Source: Pirellulaceae bacterium
GTDB taxonomy: Bacteria; Planctomycetota; Planctomycetia; Pirellulales; Pirellulaceae
Length of the DNA: 35,252 nt
Direction of reading: 5' to 3'
Assembly: GCA_030748485.1 (NCBI GenBank)
Contig: JASMLW010000011.1
Span: 1 to 35,252, forward strand
Shown here one piece after another: positions 8,901 to 18,243 of the stretch. The notes under the pieces were generated by a model. It searched no databases, was not told the DNA's origin, and saw nothing but the letters and a program-made list of their open reading frames with translations. The position numbers and the translations under genes were made by a program. Every line of letters starts with the position of its first letter. The first letter of the stretch is position 1.

Positions 8901-9178
8901 GCCGAGTGCTGATCGCTGGCGACACAACCGCGTCCGCGAATGAGGCCGCCAAGCCGCACCGCGTCAACCTCTGGGACACGGCGGACGGCTCGCTCGCCCA
9001 CCAACTCACGATCCCCGAGGGATTGCCGCAATCTCTGGAAGTGTCGCCGAACGGTCGCTACCTCGTCGCAATGGTCAGCGGCAACGACGGCGTACGGATG
9101 AGCGTCTGGCGGCTCGACGGCGAGCTGCGCGTTGCCGAGCCTGGGCCGAAGCCCCCCGCGACAACTCGGCCGCCTTAG
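5926..9178 (+). pseudogene. BlaR1-like M56 metallopeptidase with WD40-like sensor half, one frameshift
   Basis: Membrane zinc protease of the M56/BlaR1 type. Hydrophobic segments near the N-terminus (IAIKSTLAITLAALACALL, WVFGVAASLVVPLTSLL, FVFCWLVGAMIGLAVFIVSFF) precede the catalytic motif HELAH (residues 251-255) and the downstream ERELASDD block that supplies the third ligand. A further membrane segment (IAVILSCIVGAFCGVLGGV) leads into about 700 extracytoplasmic residues with WD40-like blades (VSVAFSADGKTLLTGD, KVRVWEIAD, RIELWDVAKS, SLAFSPDGKFLAEG). The frame opened at 5926 loses homology after about 8523 and blade sequence resumes in the +1 frame to the stop at 9178; removing one base in the GGGTGGGC stretch (8517-8524) would give a continuous protein of about 1083 residues. 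It may be a sequencing indel, a true mutation or recoding. BlaI stops one base before this start, so translation is probably coupled. Confidence 0.82.
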
Positions 9179-9221
9179 CATCGCCGGTGTTCGCTCAAAC
9201 GCCGTGACGACCCGAAGGCTC

Positions 9222-9233
9222 GCTAGCGCTAGC
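9222..9233. repeat. 12-bp perfect palindrome
   Basis: GCTAGCGCTAGC is fully self-complementary, in the 295-base gap between the BlaR1-like gene and the giant kinase. No role is evident. Confidence 0.6.
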
Positions 9234-9324
9234 ACCTGCGCTCAAACTGCGCGCAAACTCCACGCGCCGCAGGCGGGAATCCGTCAGGGCGCGTCAACAG
9301 TCGGGTTTGGGCGTTGCGGCGAAA

Positions 9325-9341
9325 GCCGCTAGATTAGCGGC
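9325..9341. promoter_or_regulatory. 7-bp inverted repeat upstream of the sensor kinase
   Basis: GCCGCTA-GAT-TAGCGGC, perfect arms around a 3-base centre, about 130 bases before the kinase start. It could be an operator or a small stem-loop in the leader. The rest of 9179-9473 shows no gene. Confidence 0.45.
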
Positions 9342-9473
9342 GACCAGAACAGCCGCTCGCCTGTCGTTTCACAGGGCACGGCTGTTGGGCCAAGAACTCG
9401 ACGGATCGCGGCGACGGGGTCGGGCCAATTCAGGGCTCACGATCGACGGCGCCATCAGCCAGGACGAAAGACC

Positions 9474-12400
9474 GTGCCCAACTTCTCCGAGCTCCCTGAA
9501 CTCGACGGCGCCGAACTCTCACGTCAACTCTTCGACGAATCCCACGATGCGATTTTGATTGTCGACCCGGCTTCGGCGCGGGTTGTGGGTGCGAACCGAA
9601 CAGCCGGGCGGCTCATCGGCCGTCGCAGCGAGGCTCTGCGGGGCGTCCATGTGGGCGAGCTGTTCACCGCCGACGATCCGCTGGCGCTAAGCCGCTTGTC
9701 GCAACTTATCCAACAAGTCAGCGGCGACGACGGGCGAGCATCGGCGGCGTCCACCGGGCTTCGTCTGTGCGGCGACCGGGGCGCTCGGGACGTCGAGTTG
9801 AGCGTGAGCAACCTGTCCGCGGCGGAGGGAACGTTGAGTCTGCTTGTAGCTCGTGATGTCACAGATCGGGTGCAAGTCGAGCGACATCTTGACGACTTAT
9901 TGTCGGCGACGCTGGCTCCCGGCGGCAAGGATCTGCTTCCCACACTGATGGAGAACCTGGCGCGGGCTTTGTCAGTTCGCCACGCGCTGCTCTTGCAACT
10001 GGCCGGCGATCAGCTCCAAGTCGTCGCTCACAACGGCCGGCAATCTGCTCCCTTGGCGGACGGCGTAACACGAATTGAAGGGAGCCCTTTCGAGCAGTTG
10101 GTGGAGCGCGGATCGTACGCGTGCGACCGCGCGATGCAGGCCGAGTTTCCCGATTGCGCCGAGGTCTTGGAGTTGGCGGCCGACAGTTTCTTCGGCTGCG
10201 CGTTGACAAGCTCCACCGGAGAAACGATCGGCTACTTATGCGTTCTCGACTCACGCCCGCTCGTCGACACGAAACGAACTGAGACGCTGATTCGAGTTTT
10301 CGGTTGTCGCGCGAGTTCGGAGCTGGAACGGATCGCCGGCAGCATCGCCGACCGCGGAGAAGCCGAACAACACCGCAACGACGCGTTCGACTTGCTGAAC
10401 GACATTATCGAGAGCACGTCGGACGCGGTCTACGTGAAGGATCGCCAGGGGCGTCACTTGATGGCCAACTCGGCCTGCTTACAAATCATCGGCAAGTCGC
10501 GCGAGGAGGTGGTCGGCGGGTCCGACGCCGACGTGTTTGCGGCGGACGTCGCCGAGGCGCTCCGCGAGGCGGACCTGGCGATCATGGAGAGCGGTCAACA
10601 GGCGACGCTGGAGGAGTGCGTCAACGACGCGGTGTCCGGCGAGATGCGGACGTATCTTTCGGTGAAAGTCCCGCGGCGCGATGCGTGGGGTGAAGTGAGC
10701 GGGATCATCGGCATTTCGCGCGACATCACCGAGCGGCGTCGCGCGGAGAACGCGTTGCGGCACGTCGTCGACGAAACCGCGAAAGCGGCGGGAGACGACT
10801 TCTATCGCGCGCTTACCCAACACCTGGCCGAAGCGCTCGGCGTCCGATATGTCCTCGTCGCTGAGGTTGTCGACGGCCACAACGCGCGGACGCTGGCGGT
10901 ATGGGCGCACGACCGCCACGCGGACAATTTCGAGTACGCGTTGAAAGGAACGCCTTGCGCCAACGTCCTGGAACAGTCGTTTTGCGTTTACGAGAGCGAC
11001 GTTCAGAGCCAATTTCCCGCGGATCTGTTGCTGGGGGAGATGGGAGTCGAAGGATACATGGGTGCGCCGCTCGTCGGATTGGGCGGTGAAACGGTGGGCG
11101 TGCTGGCGGCGTTGGACGACAAGCCGGTCGTGGCGCGAGAGGAGACGACGGCTCTGTTTCACGTCTTCGCCAAGCGGGCGGCGACGGAGCTGGAGCGGAG
11201 CAAGAATGAGCAGGCGCTGCGCGAATCGCAAGCCGAGTTACGGATCGCCCACGAACGGCTCGAGCTGGCCGTCAACGGAACTTCCGACGGTCTGTGGGAT
11301 TGGAATGTGGCGACCGGCGACGTCTGGATTTCGCCGCGGGGCATGGAATTGTTGGGACACGAAGCCGCTGAGGAGACGAAGGATGCGGCCGCCTGGGGCG
11401 AGCTGATCCACCCCGACGACATCGCTGACGTTCGGCAGGCGACGGAGCAACACTTCGCCGAGAACACGGTCTACGACATCGAGCATCGCATGCGGTCGAA
11501 GAGCGGCGAGTTCATCTGGTTTCGCGCGCGAGGTCGCGCGGTCCGCGACCAGACGGGGCGGCCGATTCGCATGTCGGGGTCGATGCAGGACATTAGCGCC
11601 CGACGTCAGGCGGAACTGGCGGTGCAAACTCGTGAACAACTCTACCGCAATGCGATTAGCGCGGCGCACTCGGCCGTTTACCAAATCGACTTCGCATCGA
11701 ACACGTATGTCTACATCGGAGACGAAATCGAAGATGTCTTGGGTTATCGAGCCGACGAGATTACGCCCGACATGGCCGAACAGACGGTGCGCCGGCACAT
11801 CATGCAAGGCGCCGCGCAAGGCATCTCCCACGCCGAGGCGGCCAATCGGTTCCACTCCGGAGAACTGCAGGTCTGGAATTGCGACAAAGAGAGTGTGGCG
11901 GCCGATGGTAGTATCGTCTGGTTAGCCGATTCTTCCGTGTTGCTCTACAACGAAAATGGCGAACCGAGCGGATGTCTGGGGATCGTCAGCGACATTACCG
12001 ACCGGCGGCTGGCCGCGCAGCAGATTGAGGAAAGTCGTCAAGCAGCCGTGCGAAGTCGCAATCAGTTGATCGATGCAATCGACAGTTTCACCGAGGCGTT
12101 CGCGCTTTACGACGCTGACGACCGCCTCGTGATTTGCAACCAGAAGTACCGCGAAGCGTACAGCGACTGCGTTGACCTACTCGAGCCGGGAAGTCTCTTT
12201 CTGGATCAGATCCGGGCCGGAGCAGCGCGGGGGCAAATTGCGGCGGCGGTGGGGCGCGAAGAGGAATGGGTGCGCGAGCGCCTCGAACAGCACGAGAATC
12301 CCGGTGGCGTCTCGCTGCAGGAACTGGGCGACGGCCGTTGGCTGCAGGTCAGCGAACGCCGCACGCGCGAAGGCGGAATCGTCGGTGTGCGGACCGACAT

Positions 12401-15400
12401 CACCGAGCGCAAGCTGGCCGTCGACGCGCTCCGCGAGTCCGAGGCGCGGCTGCGTTCGGTGCTCGAGACCTCGTCGGTCTTTATCCTGTTGACCGATCTC
12501 GAGGGCGGAATCCTCTACATCAACCAGCTGGCCGATGGCTTCGAGATGGAGCAGGTGACCGGATCGTCCGTGTTCAATTACATGCCCGCGGAAGCTCAGG
12601 AACTGGCGCGCGCATGCATCGAGCAGGTGATCGCCACCGGCGAGCCGGCCGAGTACGAAGCGCCTGGATTGACCAGCAACCAGGAGATGGGTTGGTACTT
12701 CACTCGGGTCGGTCCCGTTTTTCGCGATGAAAAAGTCGACGGCCTGACCCTCTTCGCCATCGACATCACCAAGCGAAAACGGGCTCAAGATGACTTGAAG
12801 CGGTTCTTCGATCAACCGCTCAATCTGATGGCGGTCGTCGGTTTTGCAGGCGACGTCCAAGAAGTGAACGTCGCCTGCGAGCGCACGTTGGGTCACGATC
12901 GCGACGAGTTTCTCAGCAACTCATACCTGGCGTTCGTGCATCCCGACGACCGCCCGATGGCGATGGCGGAAGTCGAGCGGTTGGCGAGTGGTGCGACGAC
13001 GGTCGACTTCCAGCTCCGCATGTTGCACAAGGACGGGTCGGAGCGTCACGTGCTGTGGAGCGCTTTGCCGGACCTCGAAGGGGGCCGATTCTTTGCAACC
13101 GGGCAGGATATGACGGAGCGGTTTCAAAAAGATCGTCTCGTCGAATTGCAAAGCGACATGCTCGAACAGATCGCGACCGGAAAGTCGCTGTCTCATGTGC
13201 TCGACGAGCTCTGCCAGCATGTCGAGTCGTTCGTGCCCGACGCGGTCTGTTCCGTGATGGAGCTGGCGGACGACGCCAGCTGTCTGAACATCGCCGCCGG
13301 ACCGTCGCTGACGCCCGAGTTGATTGAAGCGTTCAACGGTCTCAGACCAGGTCCGACCAGCGGGTCATGCGGGACAGCCGCATTTACGGGCGAGGTGACG
13401 ATCGTCACAGACGTACAAAGCGATCCGAGGTGGGAACCGTTCCGGGAGGTCGCCGAGCATTTTGGTATCGGCGCGTGCTGGTCGGTTCCGATTCGCTGCG
13501 ACGATCAGGTTGTCGCTACATTCGCCATCTCGCACCCGGCCCCGCGGTCTCCTGAGCTCTTGCACAACCAACTGCTCGAGTGGGGCGCTCATCTCGCCGG
13601 CATCGCCATTGCCCGCGAACGCGCGGACTTGGCCTTGCGCGCCAGCGAGACTCAATTCCGCTCGTTGGCGGAATCGAATCCCTCGCTCGTCTCCATCTTC
13701 AGCGACACGATTCATCTCTACACGAATCCCGAGGTGTCGAAGTTTCTGGGCTACTCAAACGACGAGCTGCTCAACATGAGTTGTCTCGACTACGTCCACG
13801 CTGACTTCCACGACTTGGTCCGCGAACGCAGCCTTGCCCGGCAACGAGGTGAAGAGGTTGTCAATCGCTACGAAATCAAACTCGTGACGAAGGATGGCCG
13901 GGAGCGGTGGATCGACTTCAGCGCCACAGCGATTCAGTTCGCTGGTCAGTCCGCTGTGCTGGGCGTCGGCCTGGACATTACAGAACGCAAGATGGCCGAG
14001 GAAGCGCTGCAGCATGCGGCCGCGCACTTTGAGGTCAGCGAGCATTGTCCGGCGCTGCTGTCGTACATCGATGCTGACATGCGGTACCAATACAACAATC
14101 CTGCGTATGAGCAGTGGCTGGGACTGAAGCCGGATCAGATAACTGGTCGCAAGGTGCGGGACGTGCTCGGCGATGAGTGGTTTGCATCGCTCGAGGACAG
14201 GTTCGCCGAAGTTCTATCGGGAAGAACGGTGACGTTTGAGCAGGAATTCGTCACACCTGTACGCGGTGGGCGGTGGATTCAAGCCACCTACGTTCCCCGC
14301 TTCGACAGCGCGGAGCGTGTCATCGGCTTTTACACCCTGGTCATTGACATCACCGACCACAAGCGAGCCGAAGACGCGTTGCGTGAAAACGAGCAAATGT
14401 ACAGGGCGCTGTTCGAGAACTCGCCGGCCGGAATCGGCATCGCGGATGAGTCCGGTTGGCTGCTGGACATGAACAAATCGATGCTCGACGCCGGCGGCTA
14501 CGAGAGCAAGACGGAAGTCAGCTCCAAAAACGTCGCTGAGTTTTACGCAAACCCAGCTGATCGAGATCGTCTATTACAGCAGCTGCGGACGGACGGGTTT
14601 GTTAGCGCCGAGTCGGTCGAGCTGAGGCGCCGAGACGGTTCGACGTTCTACGCGCTGATGAGTATTGCGCCGGTCACGCTGAAAGGCCAAGCCTGTACGT
14701 TGGCCGTCGTCGAGGACATTAGCGAGCGCCGCGAGCTGGAATACAACTTGCAACGATTTCGCGAGATTCTCGACGAAGCCGATGAAGCGGTTTTTGTCAT
14801 CGATCCGGTGACCGCCAAGTTTGTCGACTGCAACGCCAGCGCCACTCGCAACCTGCAGTACTCGCGGGAGGAGCTGTTGACGCTGCGCGTTCAGGACATT
14901 CAAGTTGTCGCCGCCGATGTACAGCAACCGCAGTGGTCGGAATTTGTCGAACGGATTAAGAATCAAGACAAGGCCGTCTTCATCGAAGGTGGACACCGGC
15001 GCAAGGACGGCACAACGTTTCCCGTCGAGGTCACCGTTTGTTGCAAGGAGGTCGCCGGTCAGACCTGCTTCTTGGCAATCGCCCGCGACGTCACCGAGCG
15101 CGTCGAACGCGAGGAGGAATTGCGCTTCCGGCAGAGCGTCTTGGAATCTCAGACGGAGGCGTCGATCGACGGCATTCTGGTTGTCTCAAACGAACGTGAG
15201 TGGCTGATTTGGAATGAACGGTTCGCCGAAATCTGGCAGTACCCGGACGAGTTCATTCAACGCCGCGACAGCGTAGCCGCTGTCCAATGGGCCAGCGACC
15301 GGCTAGTCGACCCGCAGGCATTCAGAGATCGAACCGAGCTTCTTTACGAGAATGGGGAGGGTGTCAGTCACGACGAACTGCACATGCGGGATGGTCGAAT

Positions 15401-17090
15401 CATCGATCGGCACGGCGCGCCGATCAAGTCTCCCGACGGCGACAGCTACGGCCGCGTCTGGTTCTATCGCGACATCACGTCACGAAAGAAGGCCGAGAAC
15501 CTCTTGGTGGACCACTATCAACTGCTCGAGCAGCTGGCCACCGGAGCGGCCATGCAAGATGTCTTGACTTCGTTGGTCCGGGCGATCGAAAGCCAGGTGC
15601 CGGGCATGAAGGCGTCGGTGTTGATTCTCGAAGGCGACCGATTGCGTCACGGCGTCGCTCCCAGCCTGCCCGATGATTACAACCGCCTCGTCGACGGCAC
15701 GAGGATCGGCCCCACCGTCGGTTCTTGCGGGATGGCCGCCTTCGCGCGGCGGCGGGTGATTGTTGAGGACATCCAATCGAGTCCTCTATGGGACAAGTTC
15801 TCCGACGTCGCCGCTCAATACAATCTCCGCGCGTGCTGGTCGCAGCCGATTTTTTCACAGGCCAATGAAGTCCTGGGTACTTTCGCTTTCTACTATCACG
15901 AGCCGCGAACTCCGTCCGACGACGAGCTCGCGCTGATCGATTCGTCCGCTCATCTGGCCGGAATTGCGATTGAGAAAACGCGTTCCGAACAGATCCTCCG
16001 CGACAGCGAGCAAGAACATCGCGTTATCACGGAGTCAGCCCAAGAGGTCATCATTACGATCGACGACGAGGGACAGATTGTGTTCGCCAACCCGGCGATG
16101 CACCGTACGTTTGGCTATCACGTCGACGAAGTTGTTGGTCAAAACGTGACGATACTGATCCCCGAAGCGTTGCGCTTAGGACACACTCAGGCGCTCAGTC
16201 GACTCAATCAACGCGGCGCCGAGTCGAGACGAGAAGCGATTGAGGTTTCCGGTCTGCACAAGGACGGCGTCGTCGTTGCGGTCGAGTTGTCGTTTGGTCG
16301 GCACACCAAGGATGGCAAACAGTTCTACACCGGCATCCTCCGCGATGTCAGCGAGCGAAAACGCGTACAGCAGGAACTGCAGAAACGCGAGTCGGAATTG
16401 GCCCACGTCGGCCGTTTGACGATGTTGGGTGAAGCCATCGCCGAGATCGCCCACGAAATCAACCAACCTCTGTACGCAATCTCAAACTTCGCCAAAGCGT
16501 CGCGCATCGGTCTCGAAAAAGATACGATCACGACCGAGCAGATGATCGAGCGATTTGACCGGATCGATGGCCTCTCCACCTCCGCCGGTGAGATTCTCAA
16601 TCGAATCGGCGGGTTCCTGCGGCGTCAAGATTCGCAGCGTACAGCCGTTTCGATCAACGAAGTGATCGGCCAGTCGATGCAATTGCTGGAATTCGATGCG
16701 CGGCGAAAAAGGGTGCGCGTCGACGTGACCCCGCTGGGCGAGGATCAGCAAATTGCGGCCGACCGCGTGCAGATCCAACAAGTGCTCGTCAATCTCCTCC
16801 GCAACGCCTTTGAAGCGATGGACGAGACGCCCACCGATCAGCGCATCGTTCAAGTCGAGGCTGAAGTGCACGACGATTGCGTCCAAGTCGCAGTGAAAGA
16901 CCGAGGCCACGGCTTCGGAGGAGAGATCCCCGATACGGTCTTCGACGCGTTTCACTCGACCAAATCGGAAGGAATGGGGATGGGATTAGCCATCAGCCGG
17001 AGCATTGTCGAGTCGCACGGCGGCGATCTGTGGGTGACAGAAAACGAAGGCGGAGGCGTGACGTTTCACATCTCCCTTCCGGTCGAATGA
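9474..17090 (+). CDS. Giant soluble multi-PAS/GAF sensor histidine kinase (FixL-like transmitter)
   Basis: A 2538-residue cytoplasmic sensor kinase with no visible membrane segment. By the recurring DITER(K/R) ends I read, in order: PAS 15-130, GAF 150-285, PAS 305-420, GAF 435-572, PAS 592-712, PAS 720-845, PAS 863-978, PAS 991-1102, PAS 1109-1215, GAF 1224-1385, PAS 1389-1505, PAS 1517-1630, PAS 1640-1750, PAS 1761-1875, PAS 1887-2005, GAF 2014-2170, PAS 2177-2295. The transmitter follows: EIAHEINQPLYAI with phospho-accepting His2327, N-box Asn2440/Asn2444, DRGHGFGG (Asp2476) and GMGMGLAIS. The last PAS (NVTILIPEALRLGH) and this transmitter resemble FixL/TodS. GAF3 and GAF4 share a GSCGxAAF...ACWSxPI core. 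Translation starts at GTG with AGGA nine bases upstream. The regulator downstream is its probable partner. Bound cofactors are not predictable from the sequence. Confidence 0.93.
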   Translation: MPNFSELPELDGAELSRQLFDESHDAILIVDPASARVVGANRTAGRLIGRRSEALRGVHVGELFTADDPLALSRLSQLIQQVSGDDGRASAASTGLRLCGDRGARDVELSVSNLSAAEGTLSLLVARDVTDRVQVERHLDDLLSATLAPGGKDLLPTLMENLARALSVRHALLLQLAGDQLQVVAHNGRQSAPLADGVTRIEGSPFEQLVERGSYACDRAMQAEFPDCAEVLELAADSFFGCALTSSTGETIGYLCVLDSRPLVDTKRTETLIRVFGCRASSELERIAGSIADRGEAEQHRNDAFDLLNDIIESTSDAVYVKDRQGRHLMANSACLQIIGKSREEVVGGSDADVFAADVAEALREADLAIMESGQQATLEECVNDAVSGEMRTYLSVKVPRRDAWGEVSGIIGISRDITERRRAENALRHVVDETAKAAGDDFYRALTQHLAEALGVRYVLVAEVVDGHNARTLAVWAHDRHADNFEYALKGTPCANVLEQSFCVYESDVQSQFPADLLLGEMGVEGYMGAPLVGLGGETVGVLAALDDKPVVAREETTALFHVFAKRAATELERSKNEQALRESQAELRIAHERLELAVNGTSDGLWDWNVATGDVWISPRGMELLGHEAAEETKDAAAWGELIHPDDIADVRQATEQHFAENTVYDIEHRMRSKSGEFIWFRARGRAVRDQTGRPIRMSGSMQDISARRQAELAVQTREQLYRNAISAAHSAVYQIDFASNTYVYIGDEIEDVLGYRADEITPDMAEQTVRRHIMQGAAQGISHAEAANRFHSGELQVWNCDKESVAADGSIVWLADSSVLLYNENGEPSGCLGIVSDITDRRLAAQQIEESRQAAVRSRNQLIDAIDSFTEAFALYDADDRLVICNQKYREAYSDCVDLLEPGSLFLDQIRAGAARGQIAAAVGREEEWVRERLEQHENPGGVSLQELGDGRWLQVSERRTREGGIVGVRTDITERKLAVDALRESEARLRSVLETSSVFILLTDLEGGILYINQLADGFEMEQVTGSSVFNYMPAEAQELARACIEQVIATGEPAEYEAPGLTSNQEMGWYFTRVGPVFRDEKVDGLTLFAIDITKRKRAQDDLKRFFDQPLNLMAVVGFAGDVQEVNVACERTLGHDRDEFLSNSYLAFVHPDDRPMAMAEVERLASGATTVDFQLRMLHKDGSERHVLWSALPDLEGGRFFATGQDMTERFQKDRLVELQSDMLEQIATGKSLSHVLDELCQHVESFVPDAVCSVMELADDASCLNIAAGPSLTPELIEAFNGLRPGPTSGSCGTAAFTGEVTIVTDVQSDPRWEPFREVAEHFGIGACWSVPIRCDDQVVATFAISHPAPRSPELLHNQLLEWGAHLAGIAIARERADLALRASETQFRSLAESNPSLVSIFSDTIHLYTNPEVSKFLGYSNDELLNMSCLDYVHADFHDLVRERSLARQRGEEVVNRYEIKLVTKDGRERWIDFSATAIQFAGQSAVLGVGLDITERKMAEEALQHAAAHFEVSEHCPALLSYIDADMRYQYNNPAYEQWLGLKPDQITGRKVRDVLGDEWFASLEDRFAEVLSGRTVTFEQEFVTPVRGGRWIQATYVPRFDSAERVIGFYTLVIDITDHKRAEDALRENEQMYRALFENSPAGIGIADESGWLLDMNKSMLDAGGYESKTEVSSKNVAEFYANPADRDRLLQQLRTDGFVSAESVELRRRDGSTFYALMSIAPVTLKGQACTLAVVEDISERRELEYNLQRFREILDEADEAVFVIDPVTAKFVDCNASATRNLQYSREELLTLRVQDIQVVAADVQQPQWSEFVERIKNQDKAVFIEGGHRRKDGTTFPVEVTVCCKEVAGQTCFLAIARDVTERVEREEELRFRQSVLESQTEASIDGILVVSNEREWLIWNERFAEIWQYPDEFIQRRDSVAAVQWASDRLVDPQAFRDRTELLYENGEGVSHDELHMRDGRIIDRHGAPIKSPDGDSYGRVWFYRDITSRKKAENLLVDHYQLLEQLATGAAMQDVLTSLVRAIESQVPGMKASVLILEGDRLRHGVAPSLPDDYNRLVDGTRIGPTVGSCGMAAFARRRVIVEDIQSSPLWDKFSDVAAQYNLRACWSQPIFSQANEVLGTFAFYYHEPRTPSDDELALIDSSAHLAGIAIEKTRSEQILRDSEQEHRVITESAQEVIITIDDEGQIVFANPAMHRTFGYHVDEVVGQNVTILIPEALRLGHTQALSRLNQRGAESRREAIEVSGLHKDGVVVAVELSFGRHTKDGKQFYTGILRDVSERKRVQQELQKRESELAHVGRLTMLGEAIAEIAHEINQPLYAISNFAKASRIGLEKDTITTEQMIERFDRIDGLSTSAGEILNRIGGFLRRQDSQRTAVSINEVIGQSMQLLEFDARRKRVRVDVTPLGEDQQIAADRVQIQQVLVNLLRNAFEAMDETPTDQRIVQVEAEVHDDCVQVAVKDRGHGFGGEIPDTVFDAFHSTKSEGMGMGLAISRSIVESHGGDLWVTENEGGGVTFHISLPVE

Positions 17091-17193
17091 CGGATGCCCG
17101 CACGGTCCGATCTGAGTTGAGAACGCCAAACTACTCTGTGAGAACGACTTGTGGCGATTGCCGCCCTACCCAATGGATGTCTGGGTTGCGGGA

Positions 17194-17209
17194 ATCCGAC
17201 ACGTCGGAT
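17194..17209. promoter_or_regulatory. Palindrome upstream of the response regulator
   Basis: ATCCGAC-AC-GTCGGAT, perfect 7-bp arms, in the 222-base gap between kinase and regulator. It lies 12 bases before a weak promoter-like pair (TTGATC 17221-17226 and GATAAT 17246-17251, spacer 19). This is a candidate site for the regulator or another factor. Confidence 0.45.
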
Positions 17210-17312
17210 CGTCAATGGGATTGATCGTTCCACTCAACTGTGGTCGATAATCTGGAAGAGTGAATTGCTGACCCGCGAGAACGGGACAGATTTTTTTGGC
17301 AGGGGATCCCAG

Positions 17313-18059
17313 ATGCAGAGAGCTCATTCTATTCAACCTCCTCACTTTGGGCGGAACACCAACTCCCACCCAATTCAGCCCCAACTAGACGGCTCGCCGA
17401 GCGCGAGCCACCAGTCGGGGCCTGAGCCGACAGTTTTCGTCGTTGACGACGATCAGGCTGCGCGGGAGTCTGTTTGCGCACTGATCTCGGCGATGGAGGT
17501 TCGTGTTGAATCGTATGAGTCACCAGTCGATTTCCTGGACGCGTACGACATTTCGCGACCCGGTTGTCTGGTGACCGATGTTCGCATGCCCGACATGACA
17601 GGTCTCGAATTGCAGCAACGGTTGCGGGAGGCGAACGCCACCTTACCCGTCATCCTGATCTCCGCCTTCATCGACGTGCGGGGCACGGTGTCGGCGATGC
17701 GGGACGGAGCGGTGACCGTGCTGACCAAGCCGTACGAAGATCAGCGGTTGTGGGACGCCATCAAGCACAGTCTGGACCTTTGTCAGGCGGAATGGGACCA
17801 GCGGCGACGCGACGCGGATCTGATGAATCGCGTGGGCGATCTGTCGGACGGCGAGCGCGATGTGTTGAATCTTGTCATAGAAGGAGTGCCCAACAAGACC
17901 GTCGCCAAGCGCCTGGGCGTGAGCATACGGACGGTTGAGGATCGCCGCGCGCGGATCATGAAAAAGCTGCGAGTCCACTCGTTCGCCGCGTTGCTGCACG
18001 CGATCCACACGGCTCGCCAGATCGAAAAACAGAACGCCGCCAAGCTCACGACGCCGTAG
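17313..18059 (+). CDS. FixJ/TodT-like response regulator (REC + LuxR-type HTH)
   Basis: A 248-residue two-domain regulator. The receiver spans about residues 40-160: acidic cluster VVDDDQ (45-47), phospho-acceptor Asp89 in CLVTDVRMPDMTG, Ser117 in ILISAF and Lys139 in VLTKPYE. A LuxR-type helix-turn-helix follows (LSDGERDVLNLVIEGVPNKTVAKRLGV through IRTVEDRRARIMKKL, about 178-235). This is the FixJ/TodT/NarL layout, so it probably dimerises and activates transcription when phosphorylated by the adjacent kinase. The ATG at 17313 has AGGGGA nine bases upstream; an upstream in-frame ATG at 17151 would add 54 residues that resemble no receiver sequence and is rejected. The first 38 residues are polar and probably disordered, longer than the usual FixJ lead-in. 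Confidence 0.92.
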   Translation: MQRAHSIQPPHFGRNTNSHPIQPQLDGSPSASHQSGPEPTVFVVDDDQAARESVCALISAMEVRVESYESPVDFLDAYDISRPGCLVTDVRMPDMTGLELQQRLREANATLPVILISAFIDVRGTVSAMRDGAVTVLTKPYEDQRLWDAIKHSLDLCQAEWDQRRRDADLMNRVGDLSDGERDVLNLVIEGVPNKTVAKRLGVSIRTVEDRRARIMKKLRVHSFAALLHAIHTARQIEKQNAAKLTTP

Positions 18060-18060
18060 T

Positions 18061-18100
18061 ACGTTGGAGCTCACGCTCTGCGTCTCGCCGCATCCAACGT
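18061..18100 (+). terminator. Stem-loop after the response regulator
   Basis: ACGTTGGA (18061-18068) pairs with TCCAACGT (18093-18100), a perfect 8-bp stem starting one base after the stop codon, with a 24-base loop that may fold further. No T-run follows, so intrinsic termination is uncertain. Confidence 0.4.
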
Positions 18101-18243
18101 CGTTGCGGTGGAACTGGGATTGAGCGTTTTCTTTTCCGCGCGACTCGAAGGCAAGTCGAATCGATCGCTGCGCTTTTCGGCGGCGTCGAAAATGCGCCCG
18201 CACATCGCTGCACTTGGATCGCATGGCGGAATGCAAAAATGAA

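Noticed and set aside
5926..9178. Beta-lactam resistance operon
   Set aside because: Only the protease and repressor resemble BlaR1/BlaI. The penicillin-binding sensor domain and a beta-lactamase gene are absent.
17151..17312. Longer start for the FixJ-like regulator
   Set aside because: The extra 54 residues look like translated intergenic DNA and cover the palindrome and promoter-like elements. The ATG at 17313 has its own AGGGGA.
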